64,000 bases of DNA, taken from positions 39,531 through 103,530 of the forward strand of contig WHTF01000002.1 in NCBI GenBank assembly GCA_009379725.1. Reading direction: 5' to 3'. Shown here in pieces: positions 9,148-20,035 of the stretch; position 1 is the first letter of the stretch, and each line of letters begins with the position of its first letter. The notes under the pieces are model-generated. The model was not told the origin of the DNA. It was given only the letters and a program-made list of their open reading frames with translations, and made no database searches. Made by a program: the position numbers and the translations under genes. This DNA is from Deltaproteobacteria bacterium (lineage in GTDB: Bacteria; Desulfobacterota; Binatia; UBA9968).

Positions 9148-9702
9148 TCAATCTTGGATTTCGTATTCACGCTCGTTCAAAACCAATTTTCCCGAAACCG
9201 GCATACGGCTGCGCATGGAGTTGACGGTGTGGCAGCTCGAATCGGTCAATTGAGCGACCTTGATAATTTCTTCCGCCGCTGCCATGCTCTGGATTCTAAA
9301 TAGATAGCTCAGTCCTTGCGCCGCTTTGGAAAGATCGGTTACGGGGAATTTGCCGGTAAGATCGTAGGTTATCCGCAGGTCCATTTCGAGATCTTGGATC
9401 GGCACTTCCGACCGCATGGCAAGACGCTTCAACTGGCTAAACATACAGAAACCGATGGAAGCGATGAAGTATTGTAGCGGTGAGGGACGCTTGCCGGCTT
9501 CTTTTCTGAAATTGGCGTCGTCACAATAGACCGTATAATCTTCGGCCTGCTCGATCTTCACCAGCTCTTCGTTCAGACGGATGATCGCTCGCTGTTGCAG
9601 AAAATAGCCATCCGCGGTGTCGGACGAGCGCTGGCGCTCTTCTTCATAAACGACACGAAACTTTCCGAGATCAATGGTTCCCGGAAGCAGCGCATGCTTC
9701 AC
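9148..9702 (-). CDS. OsmC-family protein
   Basis: This 184-residue protein has the OsmC/Ohr fold pattern. It has an N-terminal strand region, the segment PSPLQYFIASIGFCMFSQLKRLA with Cys86, and a C-terminal segment TDSSCHTVNSM with Cys157. These are the two conserved cysteines that reduce organic hydroperoxides in the family. Its start overlaps the stop of the molybdenum hydroxylase gene by four bases (9699-9702), so the two are translationally coupled. A broken redoxin gene follows downstream. The pairing with a molybdenum enzyme suggests protection of, or a redox step linked to, that enzyme; this link is inference. Confidence 0.8.
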   Translation of the reverse strand: MKHALLPGTIDLGKFRVVYEEERQRSSDTADGYFLQQRAIIRLNEELVKIEQAEDYTVYCDDANFRKEAGKRPSPLQYFIASIGFCMFSQLKRLAMRSEVPIQDLEMDLRITYDLTGKFPVTDLSKAAQGLSYLFRIQSMAAAEEIIKVAQLTDSSCHTVNSMRSRMPVSGKLVLNEREYEIQD

Positions 9703-11924
9703 TTCGCGCCGTGCAGCGCTTCGTAAATCTTTTCCGCTGTGATCGGCAGGCTATTGATACGCACGCCGCAGGCATCTTCGACGGCATTGGCGATGGCCGC
9801 GGCGGTGGGAATATTGGCCGTTTCGCCAATCGGCATACTGTGATACGGCCCCGCTCCTTTCGATATTTCGGTCACGGAACCTCTGAACACCGGAACATCT
9901 TTGATGGTCGGAATCTTGTATTCACCAAAGTTGGTCGTCGCGACTTTGCCATCGCTGATGACGAGCTGCTCCATGAGCGCGTAACCAATCCCGGTCATGG
10001 CCCCACCTTCGATTTGTCCTTGGTGCATCAGCGGATTCAGTACCGTGCCAGTATTATGCGTCGACGTAAATTTTTTGAGTTGCACTTGCCCGGTTTCCGG
10101 ATCGACTTCGACCTCTGCGATCTGTACGCACATCGAGGCTTCGTGGACTTTCTTGCTGTTGTTGTAACTGGCCTCAACCGTGATCGGCGTGCCTTTCGCC
10201 GTGACCAGCTCCGCGTACGATAGCCGCCGTTCCATCCGCGGGTGCAGCGCCGAGCCCTTAGACAGGGTGATTTGATCCGGCGCGGTTCCCATTTGCTCCG
10301 CCGCCGCCTGCTTGATCGCTTCCACGGCTTTTTGCGCCGCCTCGTATGCAGCGTTGCCGTACACCCGCGTCGCCCGGCTGCCGCCGACGCCGGTATCTTT
10401 CGTTCCCTGATCGGTGTCGAGCTGTTGGACTTTGATCTGGTTCAGAGGAATCTTGAGCTCTTCCGCGACGATTTCGCTCAACACCGTGTAAGTCCCGGCG
10501 CCTTGATCGGCCATGGCGGAAGAGATCGTCGTCACACCTTTCTCATCCAGCGTAATAGCCACGGTTCCCACGCCGCCCGCAGGCGTCCACTGGACCAACG
10601 CAACCCCTCGGCCAACGTTGCGTGGCTTGGGTCTGTTATAACCGGAATCTTCCAGCGCCTTTTTGAACGTCTCGTCGGTCTTGATGTAGCTGATCTCTTC
10701 TCCCGTCGGATCGATGTCGCCGTCGTGCATGAAATTCTTTTGCCGGAACTCGATTGGATCCATCCCCAGTCTCTTCGCCACCAGGTCCATCTGGCTTTCA
10801 TTGGCGAAAAAGCCTTGAGGATCACCGGGCGAACGCATATGGCCGCAAGGAATCTTGTTCGTGTAGACCATGTGTTCTTCAATAAGGACGTGAGGAACAT
10901 TATACGGCCCGACTGAAAGGTGAGGTCCGTTGAGAAATGCATTCGGCTTAAACGCTCCATAGGCACCGCTGTCGAAGATGAAATTCAGGTGTTGTGCAAC
11001 CAGGGTCCCGTTCTTCTTTACACCGGTCTTCACATGAACTACGGACGCATGTCTGGGATTGCCGGCGGCGAATTCTTCGTCGTAATCCATGACCAACTTG
11101 ACCGGCCGTCCCGCCTTCTTGGACAGTAAATACACGACCGCGAGATCCATGAAATCGCCTTTGCCGCCGAAATCCCCGCCAATGTAGACCGGGTTGAACA
11201 TCAGTGTTTCCTGCGGAATCTGCAGCGCATTGGCCACCTGCTCGCGCACGCCGTAGGGCACCTTGCTGCAGGACCAAAACTCGGCCGAGCCGTCGGCAGC
11301 CGCCTTGACGACACAGGAATGGGGCTCGATATAACTTTGATGCACACTGGAAGTCGTAAAGGTGTTCTCGACGATGATATCGGCCTGGAGAAAACCCGTC
11401 TCTATGTCGCCTTTGCCCCAGGTCAGATAGATGAAGTCGTTGCTTGGCTCCTTCAGCGGGTTGGGAAGGCCTTTGTAGTTCATGATATTGGGGTGCAGCA
11501 ACTTCGCGTCCGGTTTCATGGCCTCGACCGGATCCAAAAGCGGCTCGGTTTCTTCGTACTCAACGTCGATAAGATTGAGCGCTGCTTCGGCGATGAGCTC
11601 ATCGTCCGCCGCCACTGCGGCAACTTTTTCGCCGATGAATCGGACTTCACCGTCCGCCAGGATCGGCATGTCGTACAGCCTGCGGCCGATCCGCAGCCCG
11701 GTGCAATCCTCTCCCGTCAACACCGCATGAACACCGGCAAGCGCCGCCGCCTTGCTGATGTCGATTTTTTTGATCTTTCCTGACGCGATCGGGCTGCGCA
11801 GGAGCTTTCCCCAAAGCATGCCCGGCAACGTCACATCCGTCGCATACACCGCTTTACCGCTGACTTTGGATTCGCCTTCGACCCTTGGAGTTGGATTACC
11901 GACAACTTGCTTCGACGATGCCAT
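9699..11924 (-). CDS. Xanthine dehydrogenase/CO dehydrogenase-family molybdopterin-binding large subunit
   Basis: This 741-residue protein spans the a/b hammerhead domain (RVEGESKVSGKAVYATDV at the start) and both molybdopterin-binding domains (GGDFGGKGDF, then DQGAGTYTVLSEIVAEEL). It ends with the catalytic base: Glu701 in PIGETANIPTAAAIANAV. It hydroxylates an aldehyde or heterocycle using a molybdopterin-cytosine dinucleotide. The motif that distinguishes CO dehydrogenase (a Cys in AYRCSFR) is absent; the region reads GHMRSPGDPQG, so it is not CoxL. The iron-sulphur and FAD subunits normally encoded beside it are not in this window. OsmC overlaps its 3' end. Substrate is unknown. Confidence 0.85.
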   Translation of the reverse strand: MASSKQVVGNPTPRVEGESKVSGKAVYATDVTLPGMLWGKLLRSPIASGKIKKIDISKAAALAGVHAVLTGEDCTGLRIGRRLYDMPILADGEVRFIGEKVAAVAADDELIAEAALNLIDVEYEETEPLLDPVEAMKPDAKLLHPNIMNYKGLPNPLKEPSNDFIYLTWGKGDIETGFLQADIIVENTFTTSSVHQSYIEPHSCVVKAAADGSAEFWSCSKVPYGVREQVANALQIPQETLMFNPVYIGGDFGGKGDFMDLAVVYLLSKKAGRPVKLVMDYDEEFAAGNPRHASVVHVKTGVKKNGTLVAQHLNFIFDSGAYGAFKPNAFLNGPHLSVGPYNVPHVLIEEHMVYTNKIPCGHMRSPGDPQGFFANESQMDLVAKRLGMDPIEFRQKNFMHDGDIDPTGEEISYIKTDETFKKALEDSGYNRPKPRNVGRGVALVQWTPAGGVGTVAITLDEKGVTTISSAMADQGAGTYTVLSEIVAEELKIPLNQIKVQQLDTDQGTKDTGVGGSRATRVYGNAAYEAAQKAVEAIKQAAAEQMGTAPDQITLSKGSALHPRMERRLSYAELVTAKGTPITVEASYNNSKKVHEASMCVQIAEVEVDPETGQVQLKKFTSTHNTGTVLNPLMHQGQIEGGAMTGIGYALMEQLVISDGKVATTNFGEYKIPTIKDVPVFRGSVTEISKGAGPYHSMPIGETANIPTAAAIANAVEDACGVRINSLPITAEKIYEALHGAK

Positions 11925-12343
11925 CGAGCTACCTCCCGCGGTATCAAGAATTTTTCCTCGTTTAAGTCAGAGAATCCGATTCAGGCCTTGCAAAAACGGC
12001 TCCTGCCGCGGAATCCCGATCCGGTTTCACCACCGAACATACAAGTTCCGTAACTGCTTCTTTAATCAACAGATCATCCGAATCAACCGACAATTCATTC
12101 GGTGGAATATGCTACCGCCAGAATGTAGGGTAAATCAGTTTATTCTGCAACTCTCTTAACCCACCCATTTATCTTTTCCGGGAGATCGGCAATGCTGTAC
12201 AATCCATTAGTGTGAGACACTACAGATACTGTCTGACTCCGTTGACAAGAAGCGATGGTTTTATTATCTGTCGCCTGTGCTTCAACTCGGCATTTAAATT
12301 TTCCAGAAATTGCATTCCGGCATAGCTTTACAGGAGAGCGACC
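11925..12343. other. Divergent intergenic region between hydroxylase and HAMP kinase
   Basis: No gene is seen in these 419 bases. It must hold promoters for both directions. A TTGACA at 12242-12247 is followed after 17 bases by TATCTG (12265-12270), a weak candidate for the kinase promoter. AGGAG lies just upstream of the kinase ATG. No riboswitch or strong hairpin was recognised. Confidence 0.4.
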
Positions 12344-15300
12344 ATGGCAAAGAAAACGGTTTCGGCCAACGATAATCCCCTCATCGACACGAAACTGCTT
12401 TTGCAGGTGCTTAACTCGGTAAAAAAAGGCGATTTTACCGACCGGCTTCCTGGCAACTGGATCGGCATCGATGGAAAAATTGCCGACACCCTCAATGACA
12501 TCATAGAAATGATGTCGGAAAGCACAAAAGAATTGGAGCGGGTTAGCCGTGTTGTCGGCAAGGAGGGACGATTGTCACAGCGGGCAACGCTTCCAGAGGC
12601 TGCCGGGGCATGGCGGAGCAGAGTCAATGCGGTGAATCATCTGATCGACGATCTCGTTCGTCCCACCACCGAAATGGCCCGGGTCATCGGCGCAGTCGCC
12701 AAGGGGGATCTCACCCAAACCGTGGCTTTGGACGCCGAAGGCCAGCCTCTCAGGGGTGAATTTCTGCGCACGGCGAAAATGGTCAATGCCATGGTCAAAC
12801 AGCTCGACGGTTTTGCCGCCGAAGTGACGCGCGTAGCACGCGAGGTTGGAACCGAAGGCAAGCTCGGCGGGCAAGCGCAGGTTCGTGATGTCCGTGGAGT
12901 GTGGAAAGATTTGACCGACAGCGTGAATATGATGGCCGGCAATTTGACCGCTCAGGTGCGCAATATCGCCGACGTGACTATTGCCGTAGCCAACGGCGAC
13001 CTGTCCAAGAAAATCACCGTCGACGTGCGTGGCGAAATTCTGCAATTAAAAGACACGATTAATACCATGGTGGACCAGTTGCGCAGCTTTGCCGCCGAAG
13101 TCACCCGCGTCGCGCGTGAGGTCGGCACTGATGGCAAACTGGGCGGGCAGGCGGTCGTCCCCGGCGTCGCCGGCACCTGGAAAGACCTGACCGACAGCGT
13201 CAATGCAATGGCGAGCAACTTAACCTCTCAGGTGCGCAACATCGCCGACGTCACCATCGCGGTGGCCAACGGCGACCTATCGAGAAAGATCACCGTCGAC
13301 GTCAAGGGCGAGATCCTGCAGCTGAAAGACACCATCAATACCATGGTCGACCAGTTACGCAGCTTTGCCGCCGAAGTCACCCGCGTCGCGCGCGAAGTCG
13401 GCACGGAAGGCAAGCTGGGCGGGCAAGCCGGAGTTCCCGGTGTCGCCGGCACCTGGAAAGACCTGACTGACAGCGTCAACTTGATGGCCGGTAATCTTAC
13501 CGACCAGGTGCGTAATATCGCCGACGTCACCATTGCCGTGGCCAACGGCGACCTGTCCAAGAAAATCACCGTCGATGTGCGCGGCGAAATCCTTCAGCTC
13601 AAGGAAGCCATTAATACGATGGTCGACCAGTTGCGCAGCTTTGCCGCCGAAGTCACCCGCGTCGCGCGCGAGGTCGGTACCGAAGGCAAGCTGGGCGGGC
13701 AAGCACAGGTTCGTGACGTCAGCGGCGTATGGAAAGATCTGACCGAAAACGTCAACATTATGGCCGGCAATTTGACCGCTCAGGTGCGTAATATCGCCGA
13801 CGTCACCATCGCCGTGGCCAACGGCGACCTGTCCAAGAAGATCACCGTCGATGTCCATGGGGAAATTCTCCAGCTCAAGGAAGCCATCAATACCATGGTG
13901 GACCAGTTGAATGGCTTTGCCGCCGAGGTCACTCGCGTCGCGCGTGAGGTCGGCACCGACGGCAAATTGGGCGGCCAGGCCCTGGTTCCAGGAGTCGCCG
14001 GGACCTGGAAAGACTTGACCGACAATGTCAACGTCATGGCGGCGAACCTCACCGCCCAGGTCCGCGGCATCGTCAAAGTCGTCACTGCCGTCGCCAACGG
14101 TAGCCTTAAAGAAAAGCTGACGGTAGAGGCAAAAGGCGAGGTCGCGGCCTTGGCGGAAACCATTAATAACATGACCGACACGCTGGCTATTTTCGCGGAA
14201 CAGGTGACCACGGTTGCGCGCGAGGTCGGTGTCGAGGGCCGCTTGGGTGGCCAGGCTAACGTGCCGGGTGCTGCCGGCATATGGAAGGATTTGACGGACA
14301 ACGTAAATTTGTTGGCCGCCAATCTCACCACCCAGGTGCGCGCTATTGCCAATGTCGCGACCGCGGTCACTAAAGGCGATCTTACCCGTTCGATCCAGGT
14401 GGCGGCCCGCGGCGAAGTTGCGGAACTCAAAGACAACATCAACGCCATGATTCAAAACCTGCGCGCAACCACGGATCAGAACACCGAGCAGGACTGGCTC
14501 AAGACCAATCTCGCCAAGTTCACCCGCATGATGCAGGGACAGCGCGATCTGACCACGGTCGGGCAGATGTTGCTCTCCGAGCTGGCGCCATTGGTGAGCG
14601 CGCAGTACGGCGCGCTTTATCAGATCGAGGGCAGCAATGGGGATTCACGGTTAAAGATGTTGGCCAGCTACGCTCGTGAAGCCACCCAGGATATCGCGGC
14701 GGAACTGCCTGTCGGCGTGGGTCTGGTAGGCCAATGCGCCGTAGAGAAACGGCGCATCCTGCTTGCCGACGTTCCATCCACCTACGTTCAAATTTCCTCC
14801 GGTCTCGGCCACGCCCAGCCGAGAAATCTGATCGTATTGCCGGTGCTCTTCGAAGCTGAGACCAAAGCCGTTATCGAGCTCGCTTCACTGGCTGAATTTA
14901 CATCGACGCACCTGACGTTTCTTGCCCAATTGACCGAAAGCATCGGCATCGTTCTCAATACGATCGAGGCAACGATGCAAACAGAAGGACTCCTGCAGCA
15001 ATCGCAAAAACTTGCCGGCGAATTGCAAACCCAGCAGACGGAGTTGCAACAAACCAATGAAGAGCTAGCCACCAAAGCTCAACAGCTCGCCGAGCAAAAC
15101 GCCGAGGTCGAGCGCAAGAATCAGGAAATCGAACAGGCGCGCCATGCCTTGGAAGAGAAGGCCGCGGAGCTGGCTCTGGCGTCCAAATATAAATCCGAAT
15201 TCCTTGCCAACATGTCACACGAGCTGCGCACGCCGCTCAATTCCATTCTCATTCTGGCCCAGCAGCTGGCATCGAATCCCGACAGCAACCTCAATATCAA

Positions 15301-17266
15301 ACAAGTGGAATTCGCCAGAAATATTCACGCCTCAGGCGGCGACCTGCTGAACCTTATCAGTGACATTCTTGATTTGTCTAAGATTGAATCCGGCACGGTC
15401 ACCGTGGAACCCGAAGAAATTCTTTTCACCAAAGTGCAAGAAGCCGTGGAAAGGAGCTTTCGTCATGTGGCTGAAGCGCGGCACCTTGGGTTTAAAATCG
15501 AGGTGGATGCCGAACTTCCCGGGGGCATGGTTACCGACCTCAAGCGCCTCCAGCAGGTACTGAAGAATCTCCTGTCCAACGCCTTCAAATTTACAACTCA
15601 CGGAAGCGTGGTGTTCCGCATGAGAGTAGCTACCGCGGGCTGGAGTCCGGAGCACGCCATCCTTAAAAACAGTTCCAGAGTCATTGCTTTTGAAGTGAGC
15701 GATACCGGTATCGGCATTCCTCCGGATAAGCAGAGAATCGTTTTCGAGGCGTTTCATCAGGCCGACGCCGGGACGAGCCGCCGTTACGGCGGCACGGGAC
15801 TCGGGCTGGCGATCAGCCGTGAGCTGGCGACACTTCTGGGCGGGGAGATCCGACTCGTCAGCAGCCTCAATGAGGGAAGCGCATTTACTCTTTACCTGCC
15901 GGAAAGTTACTTCGCCTCACTGTCCACCGACTTCCCCACGAGATGGACGGCGTTCAGTCCGGCTCCGCTCATTGTACAACAGCCGCTCAAGCAGGAAGAG
16001 ATCGCCGACGACCGCGAATCTGTTTTTCCGGAAGATCCGGTTGTACTCATCGTCGAGGACGATCCTCATTTCGCTAATTTGTTATTAGATCTGGTGCGCC
16101 AGCGAGGTTTCAAAGGTGTCGTTACGGCCAAGGGATCGGTTGCCCGTAATTTGGCGCGTGAATTTAATCCAATTGCGGTCATGTTGGACATTTTCCTGCC
16201 CGACATGCTCGGATGGACGGTTTTAAGCCATCTCAAACAGGACCCGGCCACGCGCCACATCCCAGTGCAAATCGTCAGCGTTGAAGAGGAGCGCCTGCAG
16301 GGACTCGGGCACGGCGCTTTTTCCTACCTGATCAAACCGGCAAGCACCGGCGAGCTGGAAAAAGCCATCGATCGCGTGTTGGGCTACGCCCGATCGGGCG
16401 GCAGAAAGCTGCTGATCGTAGAAGACAACGAGGTGGAACGCAAAAGTATCGTTGAACTGCTCTCCAATGATAAGGTGGAAATCACCACTGCACAAAACGG
16501 CGCCGATGCATGGAAAAACCTACGTTCCAGGAAGTTCGATTGTATGGTTCTGGACTTAAAGCTCCCGGATATCTCCGGCTTCGAATTGCTCGAGCGCATT
16601 CGCCGCGAACCGGATCTACAGGATCTACCGATCGTCGTGTTTACGGGCAAGGATTTGACCGAGGAGGACGAACTTCAGCTGGCGCAGATGGCTGAAAGCG
16701 TAGTCGTTAAAGGCGTGCAATCTCCCGAGCGTCTGCTCGATGAAACGTCATTGTTTTTGCATCTCGTTACAGCCGAACTGCCTCCGGCCAAGCAACAAAT
16801 GTTGGAACGGTTACGGCATAGCGATGAGGCGCTTAAGGGTAAGACGGTGCTGGTCGTCGATGATGACGTGCGCAATATCTTTGCTTTGACCAGCTTACTC
16901 GAGCAACACGGCATCCGCGTAATCAGCGCGGAAACCGGTAAAGAAGCAGTCTCCCTGTTAAATCGCGCTCAGGTGGTCGATGCCGTGCTCATGGATATTA
17001 TGATGCCGGATATGGACGGCTATGAAACCATGGGCATTATCCGCAACACCCCAAAACACAGGCTCCTCCCGATTCTCGCTCTGACCGCGAAGGCCATGAA
17101 AGGCGACCGCGAAAAATGCCTGGAAGCGGGGGCTTCGGACTATATCGCCAAGCCGGTCAATACCGAGGAATTGCTCGGATTGCTCCGTATCTGGCTTTTC
17201 GGCAAACAGACAACCCAGGGAGTCCTTTATGATGAACGAATCAACGGCGAACATCCTCGTAGTTGA
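12344..17266 (+). CDS. Soluble HAMP-repeat hybrid histidine kinase (GAF, HisKA, HATPase, three receivers)
   Basis: This 1640-residue sensor has no membrane segment or signal peptide. The first 700 residues are tandem HAMP modules in 92-residue units (each with [18 protein letters not shown], and [15 protein letters not shown]), the plan of fungal group III kinases such as Nik1. A GAF-like domain follows (about 730-860), then a coiled coil, then HisKA with His959 in [11 protein letters not shown]. The HATPase has DTGIGIP and [10 protein letters not shown]. Three receivers follow with phospho-acceptors Asp1282, Asp1404 and Asp1551. AGGAG precedes the ATG. The next kinase gene overlaps its 3' end by 38 bases, so they form an operon and probably a branched phosphorelay. 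In fungi this architecture senses osmotic and oxidative stress; the signal here is unknown. Confidence 0.9.
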   Translation: MAKKTVSANDNPLIDTKLLLQVLNSVKKGDFTDRLPGNWIGIDGKIADTLNDIIEMMSESTKELERVSRVVGKEGRLSQRATLPEAAGAWRSRVNAVNHLIDDLVRPTTEMARVIGAVAKGDLTQTVALDAEGQPLRGEFLRTAKMVNAMVKQLDGFAAEVTRVAREVGTEGKLGGQAQVRDVRGVWKDLTDSVNMMAGNLTAQVRNIADVTIAVANGDLSKKITVDVRGEILQLKDTINTMVDQLRSFAAEVTRVAREVGTDGKLGGQAVVPGVAGTWKDLTDSVNAMASNLTSQVRNIADVTIAVANGDLSRKITVDVKGEILQLKDTINTMVDQLRSFAAEVTRVAREVGTEGKLGGQAGVPGVAGTWKDLTDSVNLMAGNLTDQVRNIADVTIAVANGDLSKKITVDVRGEILQLKEAINTMVDQLRSFAAEVTRVAREVGTEGKLGGQAQVRDVSGVWKDLTENVNIMAGNLTAQVRNIADVTIAVANGDLSKKITVDVHGEILQLKEAINTMVDQLNGFAAEVTRVAREVGTDGKLGGQALVPGVAGTWKDLTDNVNVMAANLTAQVRGIVKVVTAVANGSLKEKLTVEAKGEVAALAETINNMTDTLAIFAEQVTTVAREVGVEGRLGGQANVPGAAGIWKDLTDNVNLLAANLTTQVRAIANVATAVTKGDLTRSIQVAARGEVAELKDNINAMIQNLRATTDQNTEQDWLKTNLAKFTRMMQGQRDLTTVGQMLLSELAPLVSAQYGALYQIEGSNGDSRLKMLASYAREATQDIAAELPVGVGLVGQCAVEKRRILLADVPSTYVQISSGLGHAQPRNLIVLPVLFEAETKAVIELASLAEFTSTHLTFLAQLTESIGIVLNTIEATMQTEGLLQQSQKLAGELQTQQTELQQTNEELATKAQQLAEQNAEVERKNQEIEQARHALEEKAAELALASKYKSEFLANMSHELRTPLNSILILAQQLASNPDSNLNIKQVEFARNIHASGGDLLNLISDILDLSKIESGTVTVEPEEILFTKVQEAVERSFRHVAEARHLGFKIEVDAELPGGMVTDLKRLQQVLKNLLSNAFKFTTHGSVVFRMRVATAGWSPEHAILKNSSRVIAFEVSDTGIGIPPDKQRIVFEAFHQADAGTSRRYGGTGLGLAISRELATLLGGEIRLVSSLNEGSAFTLYLPESYFASLSTDFPTRWTAFSPAPLIVQQPLKQEEIADDRESVFPEDPVVLIVEDDPHFANLLLDLVRQRGFKGVVTAKGSVARNLAREFNPIAVMLDIFLPDMLGWTVLSHLKQDPATRHIPVQIVSVEEERLQGLGHGAFSYLIKPASTGELEKAIDRVLGYARSGGRKLLIVEDNEVERKSIVELLSNDKVEITTAQNGADAWKNLRSRKFDCMVLDLKLPDISGFELLERIRREPDLQDLPIVVFTGKDLTEEDELQLAQMAESVVVKGVQSPERLLDETSLFLHLVTAELPPAKQQMLERLRHSDEALKGKTVLVVDDDVRNIFALTSLLEQHGIRVISAETGKEAVSLLNRAQVVDAVLMDIMMPDMDGYETMGIIRNTPKHRLLPILALTAKAMKGDREKCLEAGASDYIAKPVNTEELLGLLRIWLFGKQTTQGVLYDERINGEHPRS
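12815..14470. repeat. Tandem 276-bp repeats encoding HAMP units
   Basis: Six consecutive 276-bp units begin at the GCCGCCGAAG-type landmark at 12815, 13091, 13367, 13643, 13919 and (diverged) 14195. The inner units are nearly identical at DNA level, including synonymous positions, while the last is clearly older. This points to recent duplication or conversion within the kinase gene. Confidence 0.9.
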
Positions 17267-19361
17267 CGATGACGTGAAGACGCTCTCGGCCATGGAGGCA
17301 TTGCTTTCAGGGCCGGGGCGGAACATTTTCACAGCTTCGTCAGGCACTGAGGCGCTCCGTCATCTGCTGCGAGAGGACTTTGCCCTCATTATGCTGGACG
17401 TGCGGCTACCGGTGATGGACGGTTTTGAGACTGCCGCGCTGATTCGCCAGCGGGAGCGGTTTCGCTATACTCCAATCATTTTTATTTCCGCCATCGATAC
17501 TCTGGAATCGGATATCTTCCGGGGAGCCGCCAGCGGAGCTGTGGATTATCTGTTCAAGCCGGTCGTGCCGCAAGTGCTCCAATCTAAGGTTTCGGTCTTC
17601 GTCGACTTATTTCATAAGAACGAGCAGTTGAAGCAGCAAGCCATCCGCCAGAGCGAGGAGCGGTTTCGGCTAGTTGTGGAAAGCTTGCAGGACTATGCTG
17701 TCTTTATGATGGATCCAAGCGGCCGGGTTTCTAGCTGGAATCTGGGCGCCGAGCGGATAGTCGGCTGGAAGCAGCAGGAAGCGACCGGAAAATTATTCGG
17801 CAGCTTTTATGTCTCCGAAGACCATGAGAAGGGGTTACCGGCCCATGCGCTCAGGGAGTCCGCAGTCGCGGGCCGCTATGAGGAAGAAGGCTGGCGCCTG
17901 CGCAAGGACGGCTCACGGTTCTGGGCCAATGTGGTGATCACTGCGCTGCGCGATGATCATGGCGAGTTGATTGGTTTTTCCGCGATATTTCGGGATCTCA
18001 CCAGTCGCAAGAACACCGAAGAGCAGCTGCGAAAACTCAATGCCGATCTCGAAGAGCGATACGTGGAAAACGCGGCTGAGTTGGCTCATACGATCGGCGA
18101 ACGGGAGAAGCTGCAGCAGCAGCTTCTTCAGGTTCAAAAAATGGAAAGTATCGGCACGCTGGCCGGCGGGATTGCCCATGATATTAACAATATTCTCAAT
18201 ATTATTTCCGGCTATGCCAATTTGATTCGGGAGAATACAGCCAATAAAGATAAAAATTCCGAGAATGTCGATGTGATTATTGAGACGGTGGAACGAGGGG
18301 TTTCCTTGGTCCAGCAGCTGTTGGCCATGGCCCGTAAAGCGGACACGAAATTCGAGCCCGTCAAGGTGACTGGCGTACTGCAGAAGCTACAAGGCATTCT
18401 CAATGATACTTTTCCCAAGACCATTGACATAACGTGGAATTTGCGCCCGGACCTGCCGCCGATCATGGCTGACCAGAATCAAATTCACCAGGCCGTCTTC
18501 AACCTGTGCTTGAACGCTCGCGATGCGATGCCGGAAGGGGGAAAACTCAGCGTCACCACGGAGATCGTTAGCGGACGCGAACTGCGCAAGATATCCCAAG
18601 AAGCCCGGGAAGAACGGTATTGCTGCATAACCGTGAAGGATGACGGTATCGGCATGGATGTGACCATCTTAAACCGGATTTTCGAGCCCTTCTTTACGAC
18701 TAAACAGCTGGGAGAAGGAACCGGCTTAGGCCTCGCCGTGGTCTATGGCATTGTCGGTAAACATGGCGGCATCATCGACGTCGAGAGCGAACCGGGTCAA
18801 GGCGCAACCTTTCGCATCTTTCTACCCATTCCAAAGGACCAAGCTGAACTCGAGAATATTCAAGAGCAAGGCATTGAGAAAAAACCCGAAAAAACGGTTG
18901 GCGAAGGTGAAATGATTCTTTTCGTCGACGACGAACCGCATCAAGTACGTCTGATGCAAATACATTTGCAGCGCGCCGGCTACAGGGTTCTCACAGCGGC
19001 GGACGGCGCTGAAGCTGTCGAGATGCATCGACGCCATAAGGACGAGATCGCGGTCGTGGTTCTGGACTTCGGATTGCCAAAGTTAAATGGCTGGGAAGCT
19101 TTCCGAAAAATGAAAGAAATCGATCCTTTCGTAAAAGCCATATTTGCTACTGGGTTTATGGCTTCTGAGCTGGAGTCCGAGTTAGCCAAGGAGGAACTGA
19201 GCGGCGTCATCATGAAGCCCTATCAGTTGGACGAGGTGCTGGAAAAAATTGCCGGCGCGGCCAAAGCCAGTAACGCAAAACCGTGCTTGAAGTCGCCAGG
19301 GGGCCGGAGAACAGACTTCAGTAGCGCGATCCGCCAGAGACCTGACCCAGAAAAATCTTAA
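17229..19361 (+). CDS. Hybrid histidine kinase: receiver, PAS, HisKA, HATPase, receiver
   Basis: This 710-residue cytoplasmic kinase starts with a receiver (Asp57 in LIMLDVRLPVMDG). A PAS domain follows (about 145-265, FRLVVESLQDYAVFMMD) and a short coiled coil. The dimerisation helix carries His317 in LAGGIAHDINNIL, the ATPase has GEGTGLGLAVVYG, and a second receiver carries Asp613 in VVVLDFGLP. Its ATG is inside the end of the preceding HAMP kinase, with GGGAG just upstream, so translation is coupled. The N-terminal receiver suggests it takes phosphate or partners with the large kinase. No DNA-binding output domain exists in either protein; the output may be one of the response regulators encoded elsewhere, such as the one at 20.7 kb. 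Confidence 0.9.
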   Translation: MMNESTANILVVDDDVKTLSAMEALLSGPGRNIFTASSGTEALRHLLREDFALIMLDVRLPVMDGFETAALIRQRERFRYTPIIFISAIDTLESDIFRGAASGAVDYLFKPVVPQVLQSKVSVFVDLFHKNEQLKQQAIRQSEERFRLVVESLQDYAVFMMDPSGRVSSWNLGAERIVGWKQQEATGKLFGSFYVSEDHEKGLPAHALRESAVAGRYEEEGWRLRKDGSRFWANVVITALRDDHGELIGFSAIFRDLTSRKNTEEQLRKLNADLEERYVENAAELAHTIGEREKLQQQLLQVQKMESIGTLAGGIAHDINNILNIISGYANLIRENTANKDKNSENVDVIIETVERGVSLVQQLLAMARKADTKFEPVKVTGVLQKLQGILNDTFPKTIDITWNLRPDLPPIMADQNQIHQAVFNLCLNARDAMPEGGKLSVTTEIVSGRELRKISQEAREERYCCITVKDDGIGMDVTILNRIFEPFFTTKQLGEGTGLGLAVVYGIVGKHGGIIDVESEPGQGATFRIFLPIPKDQAELENIQEQGIEKKPEKTVGEGEMILFVDDEPHQVRLMQIHLQRAGYRVLTAADGAEAVEMHRRHKDEIAVVVLDFGLPKLNGWEAFRKMKEIDPFVKAIFATGFMASELESELAKEELSGVIMKPYQLDEVLEKIAGAAKASNAKPCLKSPGGRRTDFSSAIRQRPDPEKS

Positions 19362-19473
19362 AAGACTCATTCGCCGCAAAATTCCTATTGCGCCGGTCAA
19401 CCGGGCGGAAAGAATACCCATCGCTGCGCCGGATCTATAACGAAAGTTAGTTCGCATCGATGGATTTTCAAGT

Positions 19474-19764
19474 TCAGCTCTTATCAGTTCGGGAGTATTT
19501 CCCCCGTGTATCTTTGGTCATGTTCTTTTGGACAATGGCAATGAGGATAAGGAGAAACGAAAGAAATCGAACAAAATAAAAAAACGGTCGGCCCTCATTG
19601 GGATCATTGGTTAATCCCAGCGCGGCTCGATTCATCCCTTCGACCAGAAAGGAAATAGCAAAAAAAAGGAAAAACCGGTCGCCGGTGTCTCGCCAAAACC
19701 GAAGGAAGAATAACCCTGCAATCAATGAAGCCATCGAAACGGCGCCCAATAGTAGAAGATCCAT
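19474..19764 (-). CDS. DUF5985-family small membrane protein
   Basis: This 96-residue protein has three predicted membrane helices: LLLLGAVSMASLIAGLFFL, FFLFFAISFLVEGMN and FVRFLSFLLILIAIV. Charged loops lie between them. It resembles the DUF5985 family, whose members are usually encoded in tandem pairs behind a winged-helix gene, exactly as here. Function is unknown. It is the last of three minus-strand genes, nine bases after its paralogue. It converges with the two-component kinases. Confidence 0.7.
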   Translation of the reverse strand: MDLLLLGAVSMASLIAGLFFLRFWRDTGDRFFLFFAISFLVEGMNRAALGLTNDPNEGRPFFYFVRFLSFLLILIAIVQKNMTKDTRGKYSRTDKS

Positions 19765-19773
19765 ACGTCACCC

Positions 19774-20034
19774 TCAGTCGACATCCCAAATTATTCCATA
19801 CAACAGAACCATCATCGCAATCAGCGCGAGCACCAGCCGCCAGGTAAAAAGATTCACCTCCGGTCCGAGCAGTAACTTGTCCGCGGCCAATAAACCATTA
19901 TTTAGGGTCAGTCCTAAAAAGCACAGGCTGCCCCAGAGCAGCAGTTTGTAGCGGCTACGATAATAGGCCCGCAGCAGCAAACAAAAACAAAAAAACGCCG
20001 TAATCGTACAGAGCGTGTAAAATACACCGGCCAT
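19774..20034 (-). CDS. DUF5985-family small membrane protein
   Basis: This 86-residue membrane protein has about three helices (VFYTLCTITAFFCFCLLL, LLLWGSLCFLGLTLNNGLL and LVLALIAMMVLLYGIIW). It is a distant paralogue of the following gene: both have a central SLCFLGLTLN / SFLVEGMNRA segment. Its ATG lies one base after the stop codon of the upstream winged-helix gene, so the two are co-translated. No function is known for the family. Confidence 0.7.
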   Translation of the reverse strand: MAGVFYTLCTITAFFCFCLLLRAYYRSRYKLLLWGSLCFLGLTLNNGLLAADKLLLGPEVNLFTWRLVLALIAMMVLLYGIIWDVD

Positions 20035-20035
20035 A

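Noticed and set aside
9699..11924. CO dehydrogenase large subunit (CoxL)
   Set aside because: The AYRCSFR-type active-site motif is absent, so only the wider family can be claimed.
13355..14455. A 366-codon open frame on the minus strand within the HAMP kinase
   Set aside because: It is the antisense shadow of the repetitive HAMP DNA; the protein has no domain and the plus strand gene is clear.
12815..14470. Regular repeats suggesting a CRISPR array
   Set aside because: Units are 276 bp and fully coding, without short repeats and unique spacers.
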